Below are positions 33,120 through 44,989 of a stretch of DNA of 64,000 bases, piece after piece. The notes below the pieces were generated by a model. The model was not told where the DNA came from, did not search any database, and saw nothing but the letters and a program-made list of their open reading frames with translations. Source of the DNA: Prorocentrum cordatum (taxonomy: Eukaryota; Sar; Dinophyceae; Prorocentrales; Prorocentraceae); assembly GCA_963575745.1 (NCBI GenBank), contig CAUYUJ010000891.1, forward strand, positions 557,639 through 621,638, given 5' to 3'. The translations under genes were made by a program, and so were the position numbers. The first letter of the stretch is position 1. Each line of letters starts with the position of its first letter.

Positions 33120-36100
33120 CCTCGCCACGAGGCCTGAATCCATCCACCATCACCACCATCCACCACCATGCGCACATTGCTTTTTCAATTGAAGAGCCCC
33201 CCTCGGGGCTCGCACCCTGTTTTTTTATTGGGGGAAGTCTTCATGCTCAAACTGTGCTGTTCGCACCCCCGCTACAACAACAGCGGCTTCCGCCTGATAC
33301 TTCCTCGCGATGTATTACACAATCGCGCTCTCGCGCAGGACTGCCTCGCAACTTATGCATCAATCGCGCTCTCGCGTGGGACTACCTCGCAAATTATGCA
33401 TACATCGCGCCCTCGACACTGAGGAATCCCGCTCTTGCTCTGGATTTTCTCATGTGTTACATGAACGGAAACCCGCGCGAGCGAGCCAAGGGGGGCGCGG
33501 CCGCCGCGCGTTCTTTGACGGGCCCTCGAGGCACCAGGCACCGTCGCAAATCAACGGGAACCAGCGCGAGCGAGCCTAGGAGGCGCGGCCGCCAGGCGTT
33601 CCTGGACGGGCCCTGGAGGCACCAGGCGCCCTCGCAGATGAACGGCAGCCAGCGCGAGCGAGCCACGGGGGGGCGCGGCCGCCAGGCGTACCTGGACGGG
33701 AATCGCGCTGTCGCTGGAGACGTCCTCGCGATTCATGCAGGAGTCACGCTTCAGCAACCCGCCTGCTCCTCCTGGCCACCTGGGCCCGCCTTCCCGACCC
33801 GCCTGTTAGGGTCTGCCCGCCCGACCTGCCCGTCTGGTTCTGCCGCGTGTTTTCTGTTCCGAGCCCCACTCCTGCTAATTTCTCTCGTGCTCCATCCTTC
33901 TCCCTCCCTCTTGTCCCTTCCTTCCATCTGGTTTCTTCCTCTGCTTTAGGGGCTGCACGAAAAGCACGTTGCAGGTAAGACAGGTCTACCCTTCAGGGGG
34001 CACGATCGAAGATGTAGAGGGCGGGTATCGAGGGTTTGGGATATACGTGTTGAATGGCACGCGAGCAGATACCAGCGAACAGGTTTTGCAATGATTGGTG
34101 TTGTTGTTGTCGTTGGTGTTGCTGTTGATGAGTCCTTTATGTTTAAGGATAATTGTTGTTGATTTCCACTCTGGCAGCCTGTATATTACCCGTTTGAAGT
34201 GCCCCCTCTCGGGACTCGCACCCTGTTGTTCTATCAGGGAAAGCTTTGTGTCATCAAACTGCGTTGGAGTGACCCTAACGACAACAACGACGGCTCCCGC
34301 TTGCTACGTCGTCAAGGTATTTTCAAGTCGCGCCATCGCGCGGGGCTTCTTCAAAAGTCATAAAGGAATCGCGCTCTCGCGTTGGACGCCCCTGCGTTTT
34401 ATTCAGACGCCGCATTCTCGACACTCAGGTCTCACGCTCTTGCTTTGGCCTTTCTCACGATTTACTTGGGAATCGAGCTGTAGCTCGAGAACTCTTCGAG
34501 ATTCATGCAGGGTTCACGCTTCAGCAATACGCCTGTTCGACCTGCCGCCTGGGCCCGCCTTCCCGACCCGCCTGTTACGGTCTACCCGCCCGATGGGCCT
34601 TCCGGTTCTCCCACGTGTTTTCTGCTCCGAGCCCCCCTTCCACGAATCCCGTGCTCCATAGTTGTCCCTCCCCTTTCCATCCGTCCTGTCCTTTCCTCTT
34701 TCAGGGGTTGCACCAATTACTCGCGGCAGGTAAGGAAGAGATACCCCCGTGGGGGCACGATCGAAGACGAAGCGGTCGTGTACCGAGGGTTTTGGATAGA
34801 CGTGTTGAATGGCACGCAAGCCGGTAAGAGCGAACAGTTTCAAAATACGTGTTGATTTTGTTGGTGAGTTCTTATTTCTAAATACTGAATCTTGTTCGTC
34901 TTCCTTCCGGTGACCATTGCGTTTTTCATTTTAAGTGTTCCTCCTGGGGCTCGCTTTCCCGGAAAATGTGTGGTCACCAAATTGTGCCCTTGGCCCCCGA
35001 TTTGCAACAACAACGGCTCCCGCTTGATACTTCCCCCCAAGTTCTCGCAACATCGCGCACTCGCGCGGGACTTCCGTTCAGGTGATGTAGGAATCGCGCT
35101 CTCGAGGGGGACGTAATCGCAATTTGTTGGAACGCTGTGCCCTCGACACTAAGAAATCACGCTCTCGCTGCGGCTGTTCTCATGATTTATTTGGGAATCG
35201 CGCTATCGCTTGAGACGTCCTCGTTATTCATGCAGGACTCACGCTTCAGCAACACGCTTGTTCGCCCTGACCGCTTGGGCCCGCCTTCTCGAACCGCCCG
35301 CTAGAGCTTACAACCCCGATCAGCCCGTCCTGTTTTGCCGCGTGTGTTCTGCTAATAGCCCCTTTGATGTTAATTTCTCCCGTGCGCCATCCTGCTCGCT
35401 CCCCCTTCCATCTGTCGTCCCGTCCTTCGCTTAAAAGGCAGGTAAGGAAGATAGACCCCCAAGGGGGTAAGGTCGAAGACTAAGAAGGCGGGTGCCGAGG
35501 GTTTGGGACATACGTGTTGAAAGGCACGCGGTAAGAGCGACCAGTCTTATAATGACTGCTGTTGTTGCTGACCTCTTCAGTCTTGAAAAAGACAGTTTAG
35601 ATCCCCCCTCACAGGTTCACATTGCGTTTCAATCGAAGTGCCCCCCTCGGGGCTCGCATCCGGTTTGTCCATTAGGGGGAGTCTTCCTGCTCGAAGCGGA
35701 TTGCTGGTCCCCCATCTACAATATCAACGGTTCCCGCTTGATATTTTTCCTAAATGTATTCCAAAATTGCGCTTTCACGCGGGACTTCCTCATATTATGC
35801 AGGAAGCGCGCTCTCGCGCGGGCATTCCTTGCAATTGATTCAACCGCCGCGTCTTGGACCTTCAGGAATCACGTTTTCGTTATGGCCTTTCTCACGATTT
35901 ACTTGGGAATCGCGCTATCGCTCGAGACGCCCTCGCGATTCATGCAGCATGCTTCAGCAACCCGCCTGCCCGACATGCCCGCTTGGTCCCGCCTTCCTGG
36001 CCAGTCCGTTGGGGTCTGCCCGCCCGATCAGCCCGTCTGGTTCTGCCGCGTGGTTTCTCTTCCTAGCACCCCTTCTGCTAGTTTCTCTCGTGCTCCATCC

Positions 36101-36290
36101 TTCTCCCACACCCTTCCATCCGTCCTCTCTTCCCCTGTCTCAGGTCCTGAGATAAGTACGCATGACAGGTAAGAAAGATACACCCCAAAGGGGGGACGAT
36201 CGAAGATGAAGGGGGTGGGTGCCGAGGGTTTGGGACATACGTGTTGAGTGGCACGCGTGCAGATACGAGCGATCAGTCTTACAATGATTG
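33120..36290 (+). repeat. Head-to-tail array of family G units
   Basis: Four units (about 33120-34090, 34090-34860, 34860-35545, 35545-36290) each run in the same order. They start with a TTGTTGTTG lead and a CACATTGC..TTTTCAATTGAAG box, then GGGGCTCGCACCCTG, then CGCGCTCTCGCGTGGGAC subrepeats, then a pyrimidine-rich stretch, then CAGGTAAG and a CGATCGAAGA..GGGTTTGG end. Every unit carries a consensus-like 5' splice site (CAGGTAAG) just after the pyrimidine-rich stretch. Confidence 0.85.
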
Positions 36291-36490
36291 TTGTTGTTGT
36301 CCCGCCCGCGACCTGGCCCGCGATCCACCCGCGACACGCCCGCGACCCACCTGTGACCCACCCGCGACCCACCCGCGACCCATCCGCGACCCACCCGCGA
36401 CCCACCCACGACCCACCCGCGACCCACCCCGCGACCCACCCGCGACCCGCCCGCGACCCGCCCGCGACCCGCCCGCGACCCACCCCGCGC
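36290..36490. repeat. CCCGCGACCC minisatellite
   Basis: 10-base units of CCCACCCGCG, the reverse complement of the arrays at 23.2 and 25.5 kb. It begins where the family G (TTG)n lead ends. Confidence 0.95.
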
Positions 36491-37090
36491 TCGCCCCCTC
36501 ACTCTTATCCTCAACCGCGGGGTGCTGCAACCCTTGCCTCCTGGCCAAAACTGCCAGCCAAAGATGCTCACCACCTGGCCCAGACCTACCAACCAGATGC
36601 CCCACCTCCCGTCACCCAACACTGCCAGCAAAATGTCCCCCCCTCCTGGCCTAAACCTGCTGGATGGCATCACCTCCTGGTCCAAACCTGCCAGCATTTT
36701 TTTGCTCACCGACTGGACCCACATGCCAGCACGATATCATCTCCCCTGGCCCAATGCTGTCAGCCCAGTGGCCTCACTCCTTCACCTAAACTGCCAGCAA
36801 GAAATACTTACCCTCGTCCCTGGGTAGCGAGCCAGATATCCGTAGCCCCTGGCCCAAGACTGACAGCCAGATTTTCCCTCCTCGCTGGTGTAATTCTACT
36901 CTAACGGCCTACCAAATCAGGTCATCTCGGCCCATCCCCTCTCCTCTCGGGCCACTTGGTCGCCTCGAGGCCTCGACATCCCAGGGGCCCCGAGCGGGAC
37001 TCGTCACCGGATCGCCCCTATCCCTGTTCTCCCTCCTCTTCTTGTCCTGGTTCTGGCATCCGATGCCCGCCATCGGGCTCTCCCGGTGAG

Positions 37091-37149
37091 GCCATCGACA
37101 TGGCCCGCGAGGTGGAGCGCAAGGTCAAGCACTTCATGGGGCGCCTCAG
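37091..37149 (+). CDS. CARS1: CysRS exon: start of helical anticodon-binding region
   Basis: After the acceptor GGTGAG, the frame reads AIDMAREVERKVKHFMG, then RLR. Human-type CysRS continues [20 protein letters not shown] at this place, so the join SDQ|AIDMAREVERKVKHF fits by pattern and by phase. The donor is GC after CTCAG (phase 2). Confidence 0.85.
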
Positions 37150-38552
37150 GCGCCGCGGGTCGCCCCATTGCCTCCTCCTCCTCCTCCTCCTCCTCCTCCT
37201 CCTCCTCCTCCGCCTCCTCTCTTTACATGATCCCTCTCGCCCCTCATCGTCATCACCCGCCCTTCTCCTAACTGAACCCTCCTCTTCCTTCTCTTCTTCC
37301 ACCTCGTGATTTTGCTATTATCTTCCCCCTTCTCGTCCCTCTTCTCCTGGTCATCCCGCCCATTCCTCCCAGTCGTTCCCCTTTGTGTCTTCATCCTCCT
37401 ACCATTCTCTCTTGTCTTCCTGTTCCTCCTCCTTCCCCGCAACCTCCTCTCTTCCCTTCTCCTCTTCCTTTCCACCCTCTCCTCCTCGTCGTCTTCCACA
37501 TGTTCTGCCTCCCGCTCCTCTTTCTCGTCCTCCACCGGACCCTTTCTTCCTCCTTTCTCATCCATTTCCTTTCCTTTCTCGACGGCGTCCTTATTCTCCT
37601 CGTTGTGTTCCTCCCTGTTCTTCTCCTCTGCGCTGTCGACTCCTTCATCTCCATCGCGTCGTCGTCCTCGTCAGCCTCCCTTTCATCGTCGTCGTCCTCC
37701 TCGACAGACTGTCGGCAAAAACCGAACAATGCAAAGAAGCTCGCGTTTCCTGAAGTGTAGCTTTTTGTGCCGCCAGGGCGCTCGTCGGAAATCGCCCAAA
37801 TCAGGTGCGGCCGCGAGAACGGCTGCAGGCGCAGTCGGACCGAGGTATACGATCGAGGTCCGTTCCGGGAGGGTGCCTTGGTGTTCTTCGTGCTCGTTGG
37901 ATGCTCTTGTGCATCCTGGGGAGGGCACCCTTGGATGTGCCGCGTGTTTTGGCCGGCGGAGGGCCCCCATGCTCTTGAAGCGTGCTCTTCCTTCCCGGGG
38001 TCCGCCGGTGCGTGCGTCCGCTCGCGTGCCCGACCTGCTGCCAGAGCGTGTGGAGCACCGCGTCCTCTCCAGAGGGGCGGCGCGAGAGCTCGCGAAGAAA
38101 CCTGGGGCCCGAGGCGGGCCCGGGGTTTGCCCAGGCTGGGGGGGAGGGCCGCGCAGGCACGCAGCAGATGCCGACGTCGTGCCGCCGGGCCGAGGTACGA
38201 GAACGAGGCCGAATCGGGGAGGGTGCCCCGGTGGTCTGGTGCATCCTGGGGGGGGGTACCCTGGGATGTCTTGTCTGCTCTGGCCGGCGGAGGGCCTCGT
38301 GTTCTCGAAGGAGGTTCTTGTGGCCCGGGTCCGACTGCACAGTGGGCGCATCGCCTCAGAACTCGGCCTGCCAGCGGGTGCCCCACGGAAGCGTGTTGTC
38401 CCCCGGTGGCCCCAGAGACCCGCAGAAGCTCTGCGGCACCTTCGGACCCCGAGAGATCGACGACGACTGTGCCCCGAGCTTTCTTATATAGCAAGGTTTC
38501 CCATCGAGTGCGCTCAGTGTAGGTCTGGGTATCGGCGCCTCCCTCTCCAGAC

Positions 38553-38712
38553 ATAAGTCGGGCATGTCTCTCTACAGGAAGAGTATTCAGAAATAGTCAC
38601 GACATAGTCTGGGGACGATTTTCTAGTACTGTCGAATCTGTTTTGACTATGTTTTGACTATTTTTTATTTTTCGTCCCAAGTCCGCCTGTAGGAGGACAT
38701 GCCCGACCTAAC
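38553..38712. repeat. Family C TIR element (GTCGGGCATG ends)
   Basis: The ends are TAAGTCGGGCATGTCTCTCT and the inverted GGACATGCCCGACCTAA. The middle is AT-rich (GACTATGTTTTGACTATTT). Copies lie at 46026-46181 and 51649-51805, with a variant at 48079-48281. Confidence 0.9.
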
Positions 38713-39794
38713 TCCAAACTCTCTTGGGTCCTTGGGCCTCCAGTGGTCCACGCGGAGGTCTCTGGGGCTACCCAGGGCGGCGGGGAAGCGGGGCCCAGAG
38801 GAACCAAGAGGGAGATGGGAGAGGAGACGATTGTCAGAGTGAGCCTTGACCACTTCGGCAACCTTCCCAGATTGCCGACAACACGTTTTTCTTCACACGA
38901 GCGTTTTTCATCGATCTCAGCCTCATAGGCCCGTGATCGGGTTCCGGGGCCATCAAACATGGATCCGGGACGAAGTACTACCCAAGGGGATAGGGTCGGA
39001 ACCTCTGGGGCCGCGGATTGAACCACTCGTTTCAGAGGATGTATGGATTCATGCCTCATGCAGGGCTCGCGTGGGTCTCCACATTCACCAAGGGTTTGCA
39101 CCGAGCCTGCAGTTTGGGTTCCGATCTCTGGTGGCACAGAATCAGACGAGCACTCTTCTTGTGTGGCCAGAGCCTATGGTCTTCGTATCTCGTGTCTGGG
39201 GTATTGAAGACATGGTGAGCTTTCATCAGTTCGACGCCCCTTGTTTGTGCCTCCCATGAGGGTGGTAGAACCAAGGATGTACACAGAGCTTCCGCATGCC
39301 GCTCGTCTTCAGATACGGTGCGGGTGGATCGTTTGAGCGGTGAGGGCCAGGAGGGTGTCCCGGGACGATCCCAAGAGACTCCCCCTCCTCACGCTCCCGC
39401 TGCCCCTCGCCGCTCCCTCGCCGCTCGAGCCAGGGCACGCGCGCCCGTTGTCGCGAGCGCGCCCTAGCGGGCGAACCGGGAGGACGGAGGAGGGAGGGGG
39501 GAGGGAGGAGGGAGGGAGGAGGGAGGGAGGAGGGAGGGAGGAGGGGGAGGGGAGGAGGAGGAGGGAGGAGGGAGGAGGGAGGACGGAGGGAGAGGAGGTG
39601 GAGGAGGGAGGAGGGAGGGAGGGACGACGGCGCGCAGCACGGAGGAAAGGGGGCAGGCAGCAGGGGGCCATGCGCGGAGCGGCGAGCGCGGAGGCGGGTC
39701 GGGTGCCTCTTATGTGAGGGCCCGGGCGCCCGACGCCGGCCGTGCACGCCCGCGGCGCGAGAGGAGCTGCATCGCCCAGACCTCTGGGCGATGC

Positions 39795-39898
39795 AGCCTC
39801 CTCCTCCTCCTCCTCCTCCTCCTCCTCCTCCTCCTCCTCCTCCTCCTCTCCTCCTCCTCCTCCTCCTCCTCCTCCTCCTCCTCCTCCTCCTCCTCCCC
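39795..39898. repeat. (TCC)n tract
   Basis: About 100 bases of TCC repeat preceded by a CATCGCCCAGA..TCTGGGCGATG inverted repeat (39768-39793). Confidence 0.95.
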
Positions 39899-40091
39899 AG
39901 ACCCCCGACGAAAGAGTTGTTTCATGCGACGTCGACCCCGGTCTCGACCCGCTCCCCGGGGCCAGCTCTTCGTCGTGAGTCGTTGTTAGGGTCTGGCGAA
40001 GGCCGAGGCCGAGAAAAGCAAGAGCCTCCCGCCCACTTCTTTCACGCCGCGAGGGGGGTCTGGGTAGCGTGGAGCCGGCAGCGTGCGCCAG

Positions 40092-40176
40092 GTTCCACCA
40101 GCGGCGCGGGCACGGGAAGGTCGCTGAGGGGGGCGCGCCGAGCTCCCTGGACGCGTCCACCAAGGCCGCCAAGGAG
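40092..40176 (+). CDS. CARS1: CysRS exon: linker and helix STKAAKE
   Basis: The first base completes the split Arg codon from 37149. The frame then reads FHQRRGHGKVAEGGAP, then SSLDASTKAAKE. The following exon starts TIDSALADNF, giving a helix KAAKETIDSALADNFNT that matches the KKTAIHKALCDNVDT block of human-type CysRS. The donor is GC after GAG. The linker part is divergent, so the assignment rests on phase and position. Confidence 0.65.
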
Positions 40177-40639
40177 GCCCCGCGGCGGCGCGCTTGCCCT
40201 CGGCGCGGTCAGCGATGTCGACGCCAGCGACGGCAGCGGCGACGGCGGCGAAGGAAACGGCGACGACGACGGTGGCGTCGGCGGCTGCAGCGGCGACGAC
40301 GACGAGGGCGGCGGAGACGGCGACTCCGAGGAGGGCCAGCTGAGACAACGGTCTGGTCTTCGGGAGGGCCCCTGTCGCTGCGGGGCTGGACGCAGCTCGG
40401 CGAAACTGGTGCGTAGGTGCGGATCCCTGGAGGGTTCCGGGGACCGATTTTGAGCTGCCGTGGTTTCACCTCGCCCTGCTGCGAGATGGAAACGGCAACA
40501 GCGACGGCCGCATCGGCGACGGACGGCGACGACAACGAGGGCGACGGCGACCGGCGCGGCAATGCTCACGGCGGCCGCGACGGGCACGGCGGCGGCTGCG
40601 GTGCGGTGGCAGCGGCGACGGCGAAGACGGCGAGAGGCT

Positions 40640-40930
40640 TTGTGATCGTTTGGGCCTCGAGGGGGCCTCGGAGGTTGCCACATGGCGCCGCGCTCCTCTT
40701 GTCCTTCAGGAGGGAAAGAAAACACACAGACACAATTAATCGTCGATCCCCCAGAAAATATGGGAAAATATGGGAAGTGGGGGGGAAGACGAAAACCCAG
40801 AAAATATAGGAAAATATGGGGCATGTTTTTATTTGTGTGTATTTATTTGTGTGTCCTTGGGCCCCTTGAGTTTGGGCCTCGAGGGGGCCTCGGAGGTTGC
40901 CACATGGCGCCGCGCTCCTCTTGTCCTGTC
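40640..40930. repeat. Family X with flanking direct repeats
   Basis: GGGCCTCGGAGGTTGCCACA and GGCGCCGCGCTCCTCTTGTC occur at 40660-40705 and again at 40885-40928. Between them lies ACACAGACACAATTAATCGT..AAAATATGGG, matched at 48545-48660. Confidence 0.8.
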
Positions 40931-41014
40931 GGCCGAGGGTGTGCGTGCGTCTGCCGACGCTCCCTCGCCGATCGGAGCCCCGGCCCAGCGCCGCCCACAG
41001 CAGGAACCACTTCC

Positions 41015-41405
41015 TGCTCCTCCTCCTCCTCCTCCTCCTCCTCCTCCTCCTCCTCCTCCTCCTCCTCCTCTCCTCCTCCACTCCTCCTCCTCCTCCTCCT
41101 CCTCCTCCTCCTCCTCGCTTGGTCCTCCTCCTCCTCCTCCTCCTCCTCCTCGCGCCCCCTCTTACGCTGGTCTCCTCCCTCCTCCTCCTCCTCCTCCTCT
41201 CCTCTTCCTTCGCTGGTCTCCTCCTTCTCCTCCTCCTCCTCCTCCTCCTCCTCCTCCTCCTCCTCATCATCCTTCGCTGGTCTCCTCCTTCTCCTCCTCC
41301 TCCTCTCCTCCTCCTCCTCCTCCTCCTCCTCCTCTTCCTTCGCTGGTCTCCTCCTCCTCCTCCTCCTCCTCCTCCTCCTCCTCCTCCTCCTCCTCCTCCT
41401 CCTCA
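41015..41405. repeat. Long (TCC)n tract with CGCTGGTCTCC interruptions
   Basis: About 390 bases of TCC/CTC repeat. CTTCGCTGGTCTCCTCC recurs four times, showing internal amplification of a larger unit. Confidence 0.95.
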
Positions 41406-42369
41406 TTTGTTTCTGCATCACCCGCCCCATCCTCGTGCTCCCCTCCATCATCATCTTCATCCTCCGTCCCCTCCCTGATGCTCAACTGCGCGTCCTCCTC
41501 CACGCCTGCCGCCCCCCGCCCCCGCCCCCGCCTCTTCCCCCTGCCCTCCCCCGCCGCTCCGCGCCTCCCCTCCCCGCGCCCCTGCTGCGCCGTGCACTGC
41601 CGCGCATCGCGCACCCTCTCGGGGATCGCTGCCCTGCTCGACATCCAGAGGGAGGGAGGGGTAGGACGCCAGAGAAGGCGCTTGCGCACTCAGCCTGTCC
41701 CGTCCTCTCTCTCTCCCTGCCTCCCTCCTCTCCTGGCACCGTCCTCCCCGCCCCGGCCCTCCTCTCCTTCCTCCCCCCCCTCCTGTGACGACCGTTGCCG
41801 TGGCCTGGCTCCATCGCCGTCGGCGGGCTCCGCGTCGGTGGCGTGCGCGGTGGCTCCCTTCGACGGGCCTGCCCGCGGAGTCGCTACGAGGAGGAGGAGG
41901 CGGAACGGGGCACGAGGAAGTCGAGGAGGAGGAGGAGGAGTCTGGAGATGGAGGAGGAGGAGGAGGAGGAGGAGGAGGAGGAGGAGGAGGAGGATCAGGA
42001 GGAGGGCGAGGGCGAGGACGAGGGCGAGAGGGAGGCTGAAGATGAGGCCGGGCAGGAGGAGGAGGAGGAGCAGGAGGAGAGGAGGCCGAAGACGGGTCGG
42101 CGAGGGGGACGAGGACGATTCTTGGGCTGAAGCTGAGGCGGAGGAGCTTGAGGCCGACGAACAGGAGGAGGTCGATAAGGAGGAGGATGTGAACCAGGGT
42201 CAGCCCGAGGCAAAATAGTAATTTTGCAATGAGCCCTCCCTCCAAGTTCTCTCTTCACAGGTCCCCAGGGGGATGTACGTTCACTGCGGGAAGTGGCCCA
42301 TTAGAAGACAACCGTCTGAGAAGCCTCACTCGTGCAAAAACGCAGTTCTTGGGAAATCGCCGACGCGGA

Positions 42370-42840
42370 TCAACGTTAGAGTTGCTCCTCGACATTTCGA
42401 AGTTGTGCCAACACGCCGTTCCTTGGACTTCAGCACCGCGAGTCAACGTGACTGTTAGGTTCTGACAGTTTTAAGCGGTGCCAGGACACAATATTTGGGA
42501 CTTCGACTCTACGAATCCTTGACGCTGTTGCAAACTTTGACGACGAATGCGCGCGAAGCTAAGGCGAGACCCATATTTAAAGAAGGAGCCGCCCTACAAC
42601 TTTGAAACAGTTGCAAGCTTGTTTGGTAAATGTACTCCGTGCGAGCACGATCGCCACGTTTTGAAAACGGCCCGCCCTCCACCTGTGAACCTGTTGCAAT
42701 TTGTATTGACCAATGTGTGCTTCACCAAGTCGAGAGCCACATTGTTGAAGACGGGCCGCCCTCCATCCGTAAAGTAGTTGCAACCAACTTTGAATAGTTA
42801 GGGTTATCGATGGTGAGGAGGTCTCAGGCGAAACGCCCAG
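42370..42840. repeat. Family H degenerate tandem repeat
   Basis: It is related to 9530-9965: ACGAATGCGCGCGAAGCTAA, GAGAGCCACATTGTTG and GCCCTCCATCCGTAAAGTAG in roughly 80-base steps. Confidence 0.7.
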
Positions 42841-43006
42841 CCTGCCCTACTGACACGTCCGTAGGTGCGGCATGGAGGAGTTATTAACATTGATAGGGGA
42901 TGGATGCGGAAGTGGAGGAGGCGAAGGAGGAGCATGAGAACGGAGAAGCGAGTCGCAAGCAGCTGCCACGCCCCTTTTTGCAGCCGCCCTCCCCCCGTCC
43001 GCCGAG

Positions 43007-43048
43007 ACCATCGACTCGGCCCTGGCCGACAACTTTAACACGGGCAAG
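43007..43048 (+). CDS. CARS1: CysRS mini-exon: TIDSALADNFNTGK
   Basis: A 14-codon exon between CCGCCGAG and a GC donor (AAG|GCTCTG). The block matches the conserved ALxDNxDT motif that precedes the last helices of eukaryotic CysRS. Phase is 0 on both sides. The sequence just downstream would still read ALRS, so a slightly longer exon is possible. Confidence 0.82.
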
Positions 43049-43474
43049 GCTCTGCGCAGTAGGGCCAGGAACAAGGAGAGGGAGAGGAGGAGGAGGAGGA
43101 GGAGGAGGAGGAGGAGGAGGAGGAGGAGGAAGAGCAGGAGGAGGGAGAAGTCGAGATTGTGAAATCGGTCTAGCGAAGCCGCTTGCGCGCCACAAGTCCT
43201 CCCAGTCTCTCAAGAATCTATACCTTCTGGGTATCGCAGCCCGTCTCTGAATAGGCATCAAGCCTGGAGATGCCTGGTGCACCTCCCACTGCCTCTGCTG
43301 CAGCACCGACTTTTGGCCTCCTGGAAGAGGCTCTCTGTACGTAATCGAGCCTCGAGTGTACCTCTCTCCGGGGTTGCGTAAGGCCCCCCCCCCCGGCTCC
43401 ACCCTGTCCGACGGCCTGATCTGCCCCCCCCCCACGCGCGCCGAACCCCCTCCCGAATGCGAATAAGAAAACCG

Positions 43475-44075
43475 CCATAAATATATACGTTTGGCTTGGA
43501 TCCGCGCTCGGCCCCCCTGGCAGCGCATGCGGCGCCGCCCCTGGCGCGCTCCGCGCGCTGGGAGGGGGGTCCGGCACAGATCCGAGAAATCCGCGCAGAG
43601 CGCCACAAGTCTATGCTTCTGGCGTTTTTTCTTCTTCGACTGCAGCAGCCCAGCCCCCCAACTAGGGGAACAAACAGTGACATAAACATAAAAGCTCGGA
43701 GGTTCGCGCGGACCTCTCGGATCGGCGCTGGACCCCCTCCCTGGCGCGCGGAGCGCGCCAGGGGCGGCGCCGGAGGCGCCGCCGGGGGGCCCCAGCAGGG
43801 GCACGAGCCTGCCGCACTCTGGAGGTGTGGGGGGGGGGGGGAGGGGTCGCGTGGGGTGGTGGGCGTGGGCTGTCCTTCGCGGGGCGTTGGTAGGGGAAAC
43901 AAAAACAGACATCAACACAAAAGCTCGGGGGTCCGCCCGGATTTCTCGGATCGGCGCTAGGGCCCCCCGGCGGCGCCTCCGGCGCCGTCCCTGGCGCGCT
44001 CCGCGCGCCAGGGAGGGGGGTCCAGCGCCGATCCGAGAAATCCGCGCGGACCTCCGAGTTTTTATGCTTATGCCA
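43475..44075. repeat. Cluster of family V hairpin elements
   Basis: Three related copies lie at about 43475-43650, 43665-43790 and 43905-44075. The last is nearly complete, with arms CTCGGATCGGCGCT and AGCGCCGATCCGAG and outer flanks resembling ACATAAACATAAAAGCTCGG on both sides. Confidence 0.85.
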
Positions 44076-44682
44076 TTTTTTGTTCCCCTAATATACGCGC
44101 GTCATGTGTCCTCCGACCCACCCGCCCACCCAGCAGATAACGCGACGCCCTCCGCTTCCCCCCCCCCGTTGCAGCAGCGCCTGCTGTGTAGCGCGCAGGT
44201 ATGCTGTCCGTAGTGTGCGCGCAACGTGCTATGTTATGCGCCAGCGAACCCACCCAGCCAGCCAGCCACATAACGCGCGTGAGCCCATCAGCAATCACGA
44301 CCTGAGCCCTCGACCCGAGCTTTCTGCGTCCCTTCTCGACCCGGATCGATCTGTGAGGGCCCCGGAGCCCGACATTAAGGGCGAGAGCCCGGCTCGAGCA
44401 AACTGAGGCGCCAGGATCCCAGGGAAGGCTCCGATCGCTCCAGGCGGAACGATCCCGCGCGGTGTCAGACACCGGCGCCGAGGTCGCCACGACGCGCACC
44501 CGCCGTGCCGAGCTCTTCGGGGAGAGCTCTGGGGCGTCCCGGGCCCACCCGCGGGGAGGCGCTGAGCCTCGACCGCTGACGCGCCCTGGGGGCCTGGCCT
44601 CTGCCTCCCGCCGCAGCAGCCTGGGCCTGGGTCTGCGGATTGCTTCGGGGGCCGGGGGGGCCCGGGCTCCCGGGCCATTCTC

Positions 44683-44883
44683 GGCGGCGAGCGAGGGGGG
44701 GAAGTGAGAAGGAGCAGGCCTTCTCAGAAGGCGGCGGGTCTTCTCAGATGCGATCGGGCCTTCTCAGAAGCCTTTTCTTCCTGCGTCTTCGTGGAAGGCT
44801 TATAAGAACTTCTCAGAAGGCCCGGGGACTTCGAGCCTTCTTAGAAGGCCAGCCCCTTCTCGCTTCCCCTTTGGGCTCGCCGC
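44683..44883. repeat. Family B TIR element (short form)
   Basis: The ends are CGGCGGCGAGCGAGGGGGGG and CTTTGGGCTCGCCGCCG. The interior is composed of CCTTCTCAGAAGG palindromes. Confidence 0.9.
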
Positions 44884-44989
44884 CGACATTCCTCAGGCTT
44901 GGGTCCAGGATCCGAGAACCTCCTTCTGTCTAGCGGTACCAGGACGAGGATAGTTCCGTGCCGGATCACTCCGGGAAGCTCCCACAGGG

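Larger units (their letters stand above)
32484..37090 (+). other. CysRS intron (GC..AG, 4.6 kb)
   Basis: It contains family F (32545-32672), a head-to-tail array of family G units (33120-36300), an inverted-orientation GGGTCGCGGG minisatellite (36290-36490) and a roughly 42-base degenerate repeat with CTGGCCCAAACCTGCCAGC (36525-36870). No coding exon was recognised inside. Confidence 0.65.
37150..40091 (+). other. CysRS intron (GC..AG, 2.9 kb)
   Basis: It contains TCC tracts (37167-37213 and looser to 37690), a roughly 130-base direct duplication (37855-37995 and 38195-38320, sharing GAGGGTGCC..CTGGTGCATCCTGGG and TGGCCGGCGGAGGGC), a family C TIR element (38553-38712), a largely unique stretch (38720-39310), a GGA tract (39475-39620) and a TCC tract (39795-39898). 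No exon was recognised in the unique part. Confidence 0.55.
40177..43006 (+). other. CysRS intron (GC..AG, 2.8 kb)
   Basis: It contains GACGGC-rich stretches (40200-40340 and 40495-40640), two copies of a 60-base GGGCCTCGAGGGGGCCTCGG repeat flanking family X (40640-40930), long TCC tracts (41015-41405), C-rich sequence (41500-41780), GGA tracts (41885-42110) and a family H array (42370-42840). No coding exon was recognised inside. Confidence 0.6.

Noticed and set aside
40770-42218. A 480-codon forward frame and a 260-codon reverse frame
   Set aside because: Built from TCC and GGA repeats and C-rich sequence. No non-repetitive domain and no junctions consistent with a neighbour.
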